Of a DNA stretch of 64,000 nucleotides, positions 34,026 to 41,948 are shown piece after piece. A program made the translations under genes and the position numbers. A model generated the notes under the pieces. It did no database searches. It was not told the DNA's origin and saw only the letters and a program-made list of their open reading frames with translations. The stretch covers positions 395,405 through 459,404 of the forward strand of contig NZ_FPKO01000009.1 in NCBI RefSeq assembly GCF_900119385.1. The letters run 5' to 3'. This stretch comes from Thermophilibacter mediterraneus (GTDB lineage Bacteria; Actinomycetota; Coriobacteriia; Coriobacteriales; Atopobiaceae). How positions within the stretch are numbered: position 1 is the first letter of the stretch; each line of letters begins with the position of its first letter.

Positions 34026-35013
34026 AGTAGCCGTAGCCTCCCCTCTCCTGGTCACGGACGACGTGTCCGGCCTCGAGCGCGATGACGCGCTTGCGCATGG
34101 AGTCCACCATCTCACGGTCGTGCGTCGCCATGACGACGGTGGTGCCGGCGCGGTTGATGCGATCGAGCAGCTTCATGATGCCAAGCGAGATGGCCGGGTC
34201 GAGGTTGCCCGTCGGCTCGTCGCAGACGAGCAGGGGCGGGCGGTTGACCATGGCGCGCGCCACGGAGACGCGCTGCTGCTCGCCACCGGAGAGCTGATCG
34301 GGGAAGTGCTTCATGCGCTCTCCCAGGCCCACCAGTCGGAGCACCTCGGGGACCTGGGCCTTGATGACGGAGCGGGGCTTGCCGATGCACTCGAGGGCAA
34401 ACGCGACGTTCTCGTAGACCGTCTTGTCCGGGAGCAGCTTGAAGTCCTGGTACACGGTGCCGATCTGACGGCGCAGATACGGGACCTTGCGGTTGCGCAT
34501 CTTGGTGAGGTCCTGGCCGGCGACGATCACCTGGCCCTTCGAGGCGCGCAGCTCGCGCGTGATCAGGCGCAGGAGGGACGACTTGCCGGATCCGGAGTGT
34601 CCGACGACAAAGACGAACTCACCGGGGTAGATGTCGAGGCTGACGTCGTCGAGTGCGGGCTTGTTTGGCTGGGCCGGGTAGATGAGTGTGACGTTTTTGA
34701 ACGAGACGGTCGGGGTACCGGTGCGCGAGACCGCAGGCGCGTCGTCGCTCGCCAGGGGGGCGAAGACGCTCGTGAAGCCCGGCTGCTCGGTAGGATCCGC
34801 GGGCTCGCTGGCGGTCACCACATGAACCTCCTCGAGAGCCTCCATCACGGGCGCCGCTTCAGCGGGCGCCTGGGCGACCTCAGGCTCGTTGAGGGGGGCA
34901 TCGGTGACGATGGCCTCGGGGGCCGGCGCCTGCGGAGCCACGTCGGCGATGACGTCAAGACGCTCGTCACCCTCCGACCCCTGTCGCTCAGTGCTGCGAA
35001 AATGACTGGCCAC
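34012..35013 (-). CDS. ftsE: Cell division ATP-binding protein FtsE with long N-terminal extension
   Basis: 333 residues from a GTG at 35013 (AGGAG five bases upstream); canonical FtsE is about 230. Residues about 102-325 are the ABC ATPase: Walker A GHSGSGKSS (138-146), LSGGEQQRVSVARAM, LLVCDEPTGNLD. Residues 1-100 are an Ala/Pro/Glu-rich, acidic, probably disordered extension without known domain. Even if a later start were used, the frame stays open and coding-like through this segment. It pairs with FtsX. Confidence 0.93.
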   Translation of the reverse strand: MASHFRSTERQGSEGDERLDVIADVAPQAPAPEAIVTDAPLNEPEVAQAPAEAAPVMEALEEVHVVTASEPADPTEQPGFTSVFAPLASDDAPAVSRTGTPTVSFKNVTLIYPAQPNKPALDDVSLDIYPGEFVFVVGHSGSGKSSLLRLITRELRASKGQVIVAGQDLTKMRNRKVPYLRRQIGTVYQDFKLLPDKTVYENVAFALECIGKPRSVIKAQVPEVLRLVGLGERMKHFPDQLSGGEQQRVSVARAMVNRPPLLVCDEPTGNLDPAISLGIMKLLDRINRAGTTVVMATHDREMVDSMRKRVIALEAGHVVRDQERGGYGYYGAL

Positions 35014-35065
35014 AGAAGCTCCTTTTCCTTTGCTCAGAACGGACAAATACGCGCTACAGTCTAGC

Positions 35066-35103
35066 AAAGCCCCAGCTCTCCTCATACGAAGGAGGGCTGG
35101 GGC
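35066..35103 (-). terminator. Intrinsic terminator after the transketolase genes
   Basis: Minus strand: GCCCCAGCCCTCCT, loop TCGTATG, AGGAGAGCTGGGGC (one C-A mismatch), then TTTG. Lies 36 bp after the transketolase C-half stop and about 55 bp before the ftsE start. Confidence 0.8.
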
Positions 35104-35139
35104 CCATAAATTGCAGAAGCTCCCCACAGGAGCGGAGGG

Positions 35140-36069
35140 CTAGGCGCGAACGAAGTCCTCGACGACGCGCTCGATGCCCGCGGCATCGAGGCCGAAGTGA
35201 GAGAGAAGGACATCGCCGGGGGCAGAGGTGCCAAAGCCCGTCATACCCACGAAGCGCATGGGGGTGGGACACTTCTCGGCAAGGAGCTCGGCCACGGCGG
35301 AGCCCATGCCGCCGTAGATCATGTGCTCCTCGCACGTCACCACGCGCCCGGTCTTGGAGGCGCTCGCCACGATCGTCTCCTCGTCGAGCGGCTTCACGGA
35401 GTAAACGTCGATGACCTCCGCGGAGATGCCGCGCTCGGAGAGTCGCTCTGCCGCGAGAAGGGCGTGGGCAACCTCGACGCCGCACGCGCAGATCGTGACA
35501 TCAGAGCCCTCGCGGAGCACGTTTGAGCCGCCGAGCCTGAAGGTCTCGGAGCCATCGTAGACCTCAGGCACCTTGTGGCGCCCCATGCGCACGTAGAACG
35601 GCCCGTGAGTCGTCGCCGCAATCCTAACCGCGGCGCGAGAGGCCTGGTAGTCGGCGGGAACGAGCACGCGCATGTTGGGGAGCACGCGCATGAGCGTGAT
35701 GTCCTCGAGCATCTGGTGGGTGGCGCCGTCCTCGCCCACCGTCACGCCAGCGTGCGTCGGGCAGATCTTCACGTTGAGGCCCGCGTCGCAGACGGTGTTC
35801 CTGATCTGGTCGTAGCATCGCCCCGTGCCGAATACGGCGAAGGAGGCGGTGAAGGCGACGCGCCCCGTGAGGGAGAGGCCGGCAGCAACGCCGACCATGT
35901 CCTGCTCGGCGATGCCGGCGTCGAAGGCGCGATCGGGATAGGCCGCCGCCAGCTTGCCCGTGGTGGTCGAACCGGCCAGGTCGGCGTCGACGGCGACGAC
36001 GTTCACGCCCTCGCCCACGAGCTCGACGAGCGTCTCGCCGAAGGCCTCGCGCGTAGCCCTGTTAGCCAT
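35140..36069 (-). CDS. Transketolase, C-terminal subunit
   Basis: 309 residues. Contains the pyrimidine-binding and C-terminal domains: VDADLAGSTTTGKL, FDAGIAEQDMVGVAAGLSLTG, THAGVTVGEDGATHQMLED, and the C-terminal DVYSVKPLDEETI. The transferred-glycolaldehyde chemistry needs the N-terminal subunit encoded just upstream; the two frames overlap by 8 bp. Split transketolases are common in actinobacteria and other anaerobes. Acts in the non-oxidative pentose phosphate pathway. Confidence 0.95.
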   Translation of the reverse strand: MANRATREAFGETLVELVGEGVNVVAVDADLAGSTTTGKLAAAYPDRAFDAGIAEQDMVGVAAGLSLTGRVAFTASFAVFGTGRCYDQIRNTVCDAGLNVKICPTHAGVTVGEDGATHQMLEDITLMRVLPNMRVLVPADYQASRAAVRIAATTHGPFYVRMGRHKVPEVYDGSETFRLGGSNVLREGSDVTICACGVEVAHALLAAERLSERGISAEVIDVYSVKPLDEETIVASASKTGRVVTCEEHMIYGGMGSAVAELLAEKCPTPMRFVGMTGFGTSAPGDVLLSHFGLDAAGIERVVEDFVRA

Positions 36070-36961
36070 TGATGTCCTCCTTCTCGAGCGCGGCGCGCGC
36101 GGCGTCCAGCTCGGCGATCGCGGCCGCAGCCTGCTCGGCGTCAGGCGCCACGCCGTGCCAGCCGCACGCATCCTCCATGAAGGAGACGCCCTTGCCCTTG
36201 ATGGTCTCGCAGATGATGACGGAGGGCCTGCCGGACCCGAGCTCCCCCTTGGCCCAGCGCAGCGCCTCGATGAGGGCGGAGACGTCGTGGCCGCCCACGC
36301 GACGCACGTTCCAGCCGAACGAGGCGAACTTCGCGTCGATGTCGCCAAGGGAGCACACGTCGGTCACGTGGCCGTCAATCTGCAGGTTGTTGAGGTCGAG
36401 AATCGCGACGAGGTTGTCGAGGCGATGGTGGGAGGCAAACATCATCGCCTCCCAGTTGGACCCCTCCTGCATCTCCCCATCACCGAGGAGACAGTACACG
36501 CGGCGCTTCTCGGCCGCCTCGCGATCGTCGATCGAGAGGCCCAGGGCGACGCCCGCAGAAATCGAGAGCCCCTGGCCGAGCGAGCCGGAGCACACCTCGA
36601 GCCCGCTCATGGCATGGCAGTCGGGGTGTCCCTGGAGCCTGCTGCCAAGATGGCGAAGCGTCGCGAGCTCTTCGTCAGCGATCCAGCCGAGCTGGTGGAA
36701 GACGGCGTAGAGCGCCGGAGCCGCATGCCCCTTCGAGAGGAAGAAGCGGTCGGCGTCGTGATTGTCCGGGTCGCTGGGGTCGTAGCCCATCTCCCCGGAG
36801 AAGAACAGGGTGGCCAGGATGTCCGCAGCGGAGAGCGACCCGCCGGGGTGTCCCGACCCGGCCGCCTCGAGCATGCGGATCATATCGTGGCGCATGTCGT
36901 TTGCGGTCAGCTCGATTCTGTGGGCCAGGGCGGCCTCGGACGCCGCTATGGTGTTGCTCAT
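36062..36961 (-). CDS. Transketolase, N-terminal (thiamine-diphosphate-binding) subunit
   Basis: 299 residues from the ATG at 36961, preferred because AAGGAG lies seven bases upstream; an ATG at 36985 is the alternative. Motifs: AGSGHPGGSLSAADILATL, SKGHAAPALYAVF, and the thiamine diphosphate motif GDGEMQEGSNWEAMMFASHHRLDNLVAILDLNNLQ (start and end of the block). Overlaps its partner by 8 bp. Confidence 0.95.
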   Translation of the reverse strand: MSNTIAASEAALAHRIELTANDMRHDMIRMLEAAGSGHPGGSLSAADILATLFFSGEMGYDPSDPDNHDADRFFLSKGHAAPALYAVFHQLGWIADEELATLRHLGSRLQGHPDCHAMSGLEVCSGSLGQGLSISAGVALGLSIDDREAAEKRRVYCLLGDGEMQEGSNWEAMMFASHHRLDNLVAILDLNNLQIDGHVTDVCSLGDIDAKFASFGWNVRRVGGHDVSALIEALRWAKGELGSGRPSVIICETIKGKGVSFMEDACGWHGVAPDAEQAAAAIAELDAARAALEKEDING

Positions 36962-37064
36962 GGGACTCCTTGTCTCGACGTTCATCGCACTTCTCCCCCA
37001 CGCATGTCTCACGATACACGCACGGGACCCCCGTTCGCCATCTCACGGGGCGAATCTTCCTTTT

Positions 37065-37946
37065 TTACGCGTCGCCCTCAATTTGTCTGAAGCCCTCGCC
37101 AAAGACCTCGTGCACCTCGGAGATGATGACGATGGCATCTGGGTCGGCATCGGCCACGATCTGCTTGAGCCTCATGCTCTCGGCCCGGCTCAGGACGCAC
37201 ATGAGGACCGGTCGCGCGGCGCCGCTCCAGACCCCACGTGCCTGCAGCTCGGTGCAGCCGCGGTTGAGGGTATAGAGGATCTCGTTGGCTATCCGCTCGT
37301 GCTCCGCCGAGATGATGTACGCGGCGCGCGCCGACCGGGGCCCATCCACCACGGCATCGATGACCTTCCCGCAGATGAACATGGCGACCGCGGCGTAAAG
37401 GGCCTGCTCGACCGTGAAGACCGTCGCCGAGAAGGCGATGATGACGCCGTCGACGATGATCACCGCCGTGCCCACGGGCAGCGCGAACTTGCGAGCGACC
37501 AGCTGGGAGACAATGTCGGTTCCGCCCGTGTTGCCCCCCGTCCGGAAGACGAGACCGAGCCCGATGCCGGTCACGACGCCTCCCCAGAGCGCACACAGCA
37601 GGAGGTCCTTCTCGCCGCTGAGCACGGGAAGCACGGGTGCCAGAAGATCCGTCAGCAGGCCGCACGCAACGATGCCCCCAGCGGTGCGAGCGATGTAGCG
37701 CCTGTCGCCGGAGCGGATGACGAGCGCGAGCAGGGCCACGTTCATCACGATGGTCTGAAGGCCGACGGGGAGGTAGAAGCCCGCCGCGTCGGCCATCGCG
37801 TAGAAGACCGTCGCGAGGCCCGTCACCCCGCCCGCGGCAAGGCCGTTGGGAATCTCGAACGTGTCCACGCCGACGGCAAAGATGAGCGAGCCCACGACGA
37901 TGAGCGCGGCGTCGTGGACGACGGTTCGCCAGAACGACCCGCTCAC
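37065..37946 (-). CDS. YitT-family membrane protein (DUF161/DUF2179)
   Basis: 293 residues from a GTG at 37946, which overlaps the prfB stop as GTGA and has GAGGAGG upstream. Five or six membrane helices, including ALIVVGSLIFAVGVDTFEIP and a glycine-rich GVVTGIGLGLVFRTGGNTGGTDIVSQL, then a C-terminal cytoplasmic DUF2179 domain (AAYIISAEHERIANEILYTL). Transport function is suspected for the family but not established. Coupled to prfB without evident functional link. Confidence 0.9.
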   Translation of the reverse strand: MSGSFWRTVVHDAALIVVGSLIFAVGVDTFEIPNGLAAGGVTGLATVFYAMADAAGFYLPVGLQTIVMNVALLALVIRSGDRRYIARTAGGIVACGLLTDLLAPVLPVLSGEKDLLLCALWGGVVTGIGLGLVFRTGGNTGGTDIVSQLVARKFALPVGTAVIIVDGVIIAFSATVFTVEQALYAAVAMFICGKVIDAVVDGPRSARAAYIISAEHERIANEILYTLNRGCTELQARGVWSGAARPVLMCVLSRAESMRLKQIVADADPDAIVIISEVHEVFGEGFRQIEGDA

Positions 37947-39055
37947 GAGGCCTCCTCGCCCACGACCCACCTGTGATAGCCGACCACGAACGCGTCGAGG
38001 TCGCCATCCTTGAGCACCGCGTCGACGTTGCTCGTCTCCACTCCCGTCCTCAGGTCCTTGACGAGCTGGTAGGGATAGAGCACGTAGCTTCTAATCTGAT
38101 TGCCAAAGCCGATGTCGCGCTTCGGACCACGTAGCTCGTCGAGCTCCTCCGCGCGCCGCTCGAGCTCCATCTCATAGAGACGGCTCCTGAGGACGCCCAT
38201 TGCGAACGCCTTGTTCTGAAGCTGGCTGCGCTCGTTCTGGCACGTGACGACGATACCGGTGGGCAGGTGGGTGATGCGCACGGCGGAGTCGGTGGTGTTC
38301 ACTCCCTGCCCGCCGTGGCCGGAGGCGTGGTAGACGTCGATTCGCAGGTCGTTCGGGTCGATCTCCACCTCGATGTCGTCGGGGAGGACCGGAAGGACCT
38401 CAACGCCCGCAAAGGTCGTCTGTCGGCGCTTCTTCGCGTCGGTCGGAGAGATGCGCACGAGCCTGTGAACGCCCTGCTCGGCGCGCAGCATGCCGTACGC
38501 GTTGCGCCCGCTCACGGTGAACGTCGCGCGGTCGAGGCCGATCGCCTCGCCCGGCTCCGCGTCGTTGACCGTGACGCTCCAGCCGCGGCGGTCGCAGTAG
38601 CGCTGGTACATGCGAAAGAGCATCTCGCACCAGTCCTGCGCCTCGAGACCGCCCTGGCCGGGAGTCACCGTCACGATGGCGTCACCGTGGTCGAGCTCGT
38701 CGGTGAACCAGCTCGAGAGCTCGAGCTCCGAGAGGTCCGCCTCGAGCGAGCTCACGAGGGAGCCCGCCTCGGCAAGAAGGTCGTCGTCGCCCGTCTCCTG
38801 GCCGAGCTCGTAGGCGGCGCGCGCGTCCTCGAGCTTCGAGCGCGCGCCCTCCAGCCCGCTCACGTCATCGCGTGCCGCTGAGAGACACTCCATGGTCGAC
38901 CGCGCCGCATCTGGGTCGGCCCAGAAGTCGGGGTCCGCGCTCCTCGCCTCAAGCTCTTGGATGACCCCGCGCTTCTCCTCGATGTGAAGGTACCCCTCGA
39001 CCTCGGTCAGGCGGCTCTCCAGGGCATCGAAGCCCTGTGGCGTGACATCTGCCAT
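37943..39055 (-). CDS. prfB: Peptide chain release factor 2
   Basis: 370 residues in one continuous frame. The catalytic loop is ASGHGGQGVNTTDSAVRITH. The segment where many bacteria place the programmed +1 frameshift reads GYLHIEEKRG with no stop, so autoregulation by frameshift is absent. The tripeptide that reads the stop codon, SPF in well-studied RF2, is SPT here (LVRISPTDAKKRRQTTF). The overall domain order matches RF2 rather than RF1. The ATG follows directly on the secA TAG. Confidence 0.94.
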   Translation of the reverse strand: MADVTPQGFDALESRLTEVEGYLHIEEKRGVIQELEARSADPDFWADPDAARSTMECLSAARDDVSGLEGARSKLEDARAAYELGQETGDDDLLAEAGSLVSSLEADLSELELSSWFTDELDHGDAIVTVTPGQGGLEAQDWCEMLFRMYQRYCDRRGWSVTVNDAEPGEAIGLDRATFTVSGRNAYGMLRAEQGVHRLVRISPTDAKKRRQTTFAGVEVLPVLPDDIEVEIDPNDLRIDVYHASGHGGQGVNTTDSAVRITHLPTGIVVTCQNERSQLQNKAFAMGVLRSRLYEMELERRAEELDELRGPKRDIGFGNQIRSYVLYPYQLVKDLRTGVETSNVDAVLKDGDLDAFVVGYHRWVVGEEAS

Positions 39056-41815
39056 CTACAGGTTCCTGCCGTGGCAGTTCTTGAACTTCTTGTTGCTGCC
39101 GCACGGGCAGGGATCGTTCCTGCCGACGTTCGCGTAGGGGTCGGGGTCCTCGGACTTTCGATAGGTGAGCGGCTTTCCGGCACCGGGGTTTGCGCCCCTC
39201 GCCTCCGTGGCGGCAGCCTGACCGCCCATCGCGATGCGAGCGCCGCGCGTGCCGTCCGTCTCCGCGGGACCCGAGTAGCGCGCGCCGCGAAGCTGGTCGG
39301 GGACCTCGTCCACCTGCTCGGACTGGACGACGGGCTTCACGACAACCTCGATGTGCAGGATCATGCGCAGGAAGTCCTCGTACATGGTCGAGACGAGCTC
39401 GGAGAACGCCGCGTACGCCTCGCTCTTGTACTCGACGAGAGGATCGCGCTGACCGAAGCCACGCAGCCCGATGCCCGTCTTCAGGTAGTCCATCTCCTGG
39501 AGGTACGACATCCACCTCGTGTCGATCACGCGTAGCATCACCTGGGCCGCGAGCGACTGCATGGCCTCGTCGCCCAGCTGACGGGACTTCTCCTCAAAGC
39601 ACGTGCCGACGAAGTCGACCACGGTCTGGATGACGTCCTCGGGCTCGGGGTCCTCCTCCGCATCGACCGTCGGGATGTCCTTGCGACCCGTGAGCTCGCC
39701 AAGCCACAGAGAGAAGCCGCGGGAGTCCCACGCCTCGTCATGGTCCTGGGGGGCAAAGCCGAGGACCTCACGCTGGACCGTGTCGTGCGTGACCTCATCG
39801 ATGTGGGCCATCAGGTCCTTGCCGTCGAGAATCTTGTTGCGCTCCTCGTAGATGACCTGGCGCTGGGTGTTCATGACGTTGTCGTAGTCGAGAACGTTCT
39901 TGCGCATGGCGAAGTTGACCTCCTCGACCTTGCGCTGGGCGCTCTCAACTGCCTTGGTGACCATCTTGGCCTGGATCGGCATGTCGTCGGGCATCTCGTA
40001 CTTCTGCATCATCGCAGAGATGCGATCCATGCGGTCCCCGCCGAAAAGGCGCATGAGGTCGTCCTCGAGCGAGAGGTAGAACTGCGTCTCGCCCGGATCG
40101 CCCTGACGGCCGGAGCGGCCTCGAAGCTGGTTGTCGATGCGGCGGCTCTCGTGTCGCTCGGTGCCGATCACGCACAGACCGCCGGCCTTGAGGACCTCCT
40201 CCTTCTCCTCGGCGCACATCGCCTTCGCGCGGGCCAGAGCCTCGTCGAGCTGCTCCTTCGTGGCCTCCTCGGGGTCGATGCCGTCGGCGCGCAGATAGTC
40301 GTTCGCGATGAGCTCGGGGTTGCCTCCGAGCAGAATGTCGGTGCCTCGGCCAGCCATGTTGGTCGCGATGGTAACCGCGCCCTTCCGTCCTGCCTGAGCG
40401 ACAATCTGAGCCTCCCGCTCGTGGTGCTTGGCGTTGAGGACGTTGTGCTTGATGCCACGCTTGTCCAGCAGGCGGGAAAGGCGCTCTGAGTTCTCGATGG
40501 AGACGGTGCCCACCAGGACGGGCTGGTTCTTCGCGTGGCGCTCCACCACGTCGTCGGCAACAGCCTTGAACTTGGCGTCGATCGTGCGATAGACGAGGTC
40601 GTCGTGATCGATGCGCGCAACGGGCTTGTTGGGCGGGATGACCTGGACGGGAATGTGGTAGACCTCGCGGAACTCGGCGTCCTCGGTCATGGCGGTGCCC
40701 GTCATGCCCGAGAGCTTGTCATACATGAGGAAGTAGTTCTGGAGCGTGATGGTCGCGAGGGTCTGGTTCTCCTCGCGGACGATCACGCCCTCCTTGGCCT
40801 CGATGGCCTGGTGGAGTCCCTCGGAGTAGCGCCTGCCCTCCATGATGCGACCCGTGAACTCGTCGACGATCTTGACCTCGCCGTCGATGACCACGTACTG
40901 CTGATCGCGATGGAACATGTACTCGGCCTTGAGCGCCTGCTGGAGGTGGTTTACAAGCTGACCGGAGACGTCGGCGTAGAGATCGTCAATCCCGAGGGAG
41001 CGCTCGACCTTCTCGAGGCCCTCGTCCGTCGTCGCGATGGTGTGCTTTGCCTCGTCCATCGTGAAGTCGACCTCAGGCGTGAGGCCGCGAACAGCACGGG
41101 CGAAGTCCTTGTAGGTGCTCGCAGACTTGCTGCCCGCACCAGAGATGATAAGCGGCGTGCGCGCCTCGTCGATCAGGATCGAGTCCGCCTCGTCGACGAT
41201 GGCGTAGTGATGACCGCGCTGCACACGCATGCTCGCCCGGGTGACCATGTTGTCGCGCAGATAGTCGAAGCCGAACTCGGAGTTGGTGCCGTAGGTGACG
41301 TCCGCCTCGTAGGCGGGCTTCTTGAGCTGGGGGCGCATGCCGTTCTGAATCAGTCCGACGGACATCCCCAGGTAGCGATAGATCTGCCCCATCCACTCGC
41401 TGTCACGCTTGGCAAGATAGTCGTTGACGGTAACGATGTGGACGCCCTCGCCGGGGATGGCGTTAAGGTATCCCGCCAGCGTTGAGACCAGGGTCTTTCC
41501 CTCGCCCGTCTTCATCTCGGCAATCGTTCCGCGGTGAAGCGCGATGGCGCCGATAATCTGAACGTCGAAGTGGCGGAGCCCGATGGTGCGGCGAGAGGCC
41601 TCGCGCACAGCGGCAAACGCCTCAGGGAGAAGGTCGTCGAGCGACTCGCCGTTCGCATAGCGCTCGCGGAACGCCGCAGTGCACCCGCGGAGCTCCTCCT
41701 CGCTCATGGCGGTGAACTGAGGCTCTATCTCATTCACACGCGCCGTGATGCGCTCAAACTCCTTGAGGTCCTTGTCAGAACCCATCGAAAGCAGTTTGGA
41801 GAGAAAGTTAGGCAT
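39056..41815 (-). CDS. secA: Protein translocase ATPase SecA
   Basis: 919 residues from the ATG at 41815 (GGGGAG upstream). Walker A is MKTGEGKTLVSTLAGYL and the DEAD box VDEADSILIDEARTPLIISG. NMAGRGTDILLGGNPE and GRSGRQGDPGETQFYLSLEDDLMRLFGG are the second motor domain. The C-terminal SEC-C zinc site CPCGSNKKFKNCHGRNL is intact, so it is the housekeeping SecA1 type. Drives export through SecYEG. prfB follows with no gap. Confidence 0.98.
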   Translation of the reverse strand: MPNFLSKLLSMGSDKDLKEFERITARVNEIEPQFTAMSEEELRGCTAAFRERYANGESLDDLLPEAFAAVREASRRTIGLRHFDVQIIGAIALHRGTIAEMKTGEGKTLVSTLAGYLNAIPGEGVHIVTVNDYLAKRDSEWMGQIYRYLGMSVGLIQNGMRPQLKKPAYEADVTYGTNSEFGFDYLRDNMVTRASMRVQRGHHYAIVDEADSILIDEARTPLIISGAGSKSASTYKDFARAVRGLTPEVDFTMDEAKHTIATTDEGLEKVERSLGIDDLYADVSGQLVNHLQQALKAEYMFHRDQQYVVIDGEVKIVDEFTGRIMEGRRYSEGLHQAIEAKEGVIVREENQTLATITLQNYFLMYDKLSGMTGTAMTEDAEFREVYHIPVQVIPPNKPVARIDHDDLVYRTIDAKFKAVADDVVERHAKNQPVLVGTVSIENSERLSRLLDKRGIKHNVLNAKHHEREAQIVAQAGRKGAVTIATNMAGRGTDILLGGNPELIANDYLRADGIDPEEATKEQLDEALARAKAMCAEEKEEVLKAGGLCVIGTERHESRRIDNQLRGRSGRQGDPGETQFYLSLEDDLMRLFGGDRMDRISAMMQKYEMPDDMPIQAKMVTKAVESAQRKVEEVNFAMRKNVLDYDNVMNTQRQVIYEERNKILDGKDLMAHIDEVTHDTVQREVLGFAPQDHDEAWDSRGFSLWLGELTGRKDIPTVDAEEDPEPEDVIQTVVDFVGTCFEEKSRQLGDEAMQSLAAQVMLRVIDTRWMSYLQEMDYLKTGIGLRGFGQRDPLVEYKSEAYAAFSELVSTMYEDFLRMILHIEVVVKPVVQSEQVDEVPDQLRGARYSGPAETDGTRGARIAMGGQAAATEARGANPGAGKPLTYRKSEDPDPYANVGRNDPCPCGSNKKFKNCHGRNL

Positions 41816-41948
41816 GTGACTCCCCTGTACGTCCATAGCGGCCCCAATGGCACACTCATGTCCACCACTTTACTCGTTGGTTCCAGGAGGGAAGCTTGGA
41901 GGCTGACCTCTCACCAAAAGCGCACTCTCGCACGACGTCGCACAGCGA

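Noticed and set aside
38980-39055. Programmed frameshift in prfB
   Set aside because: The frame is continuous through the usual site; no in-frame UGA.
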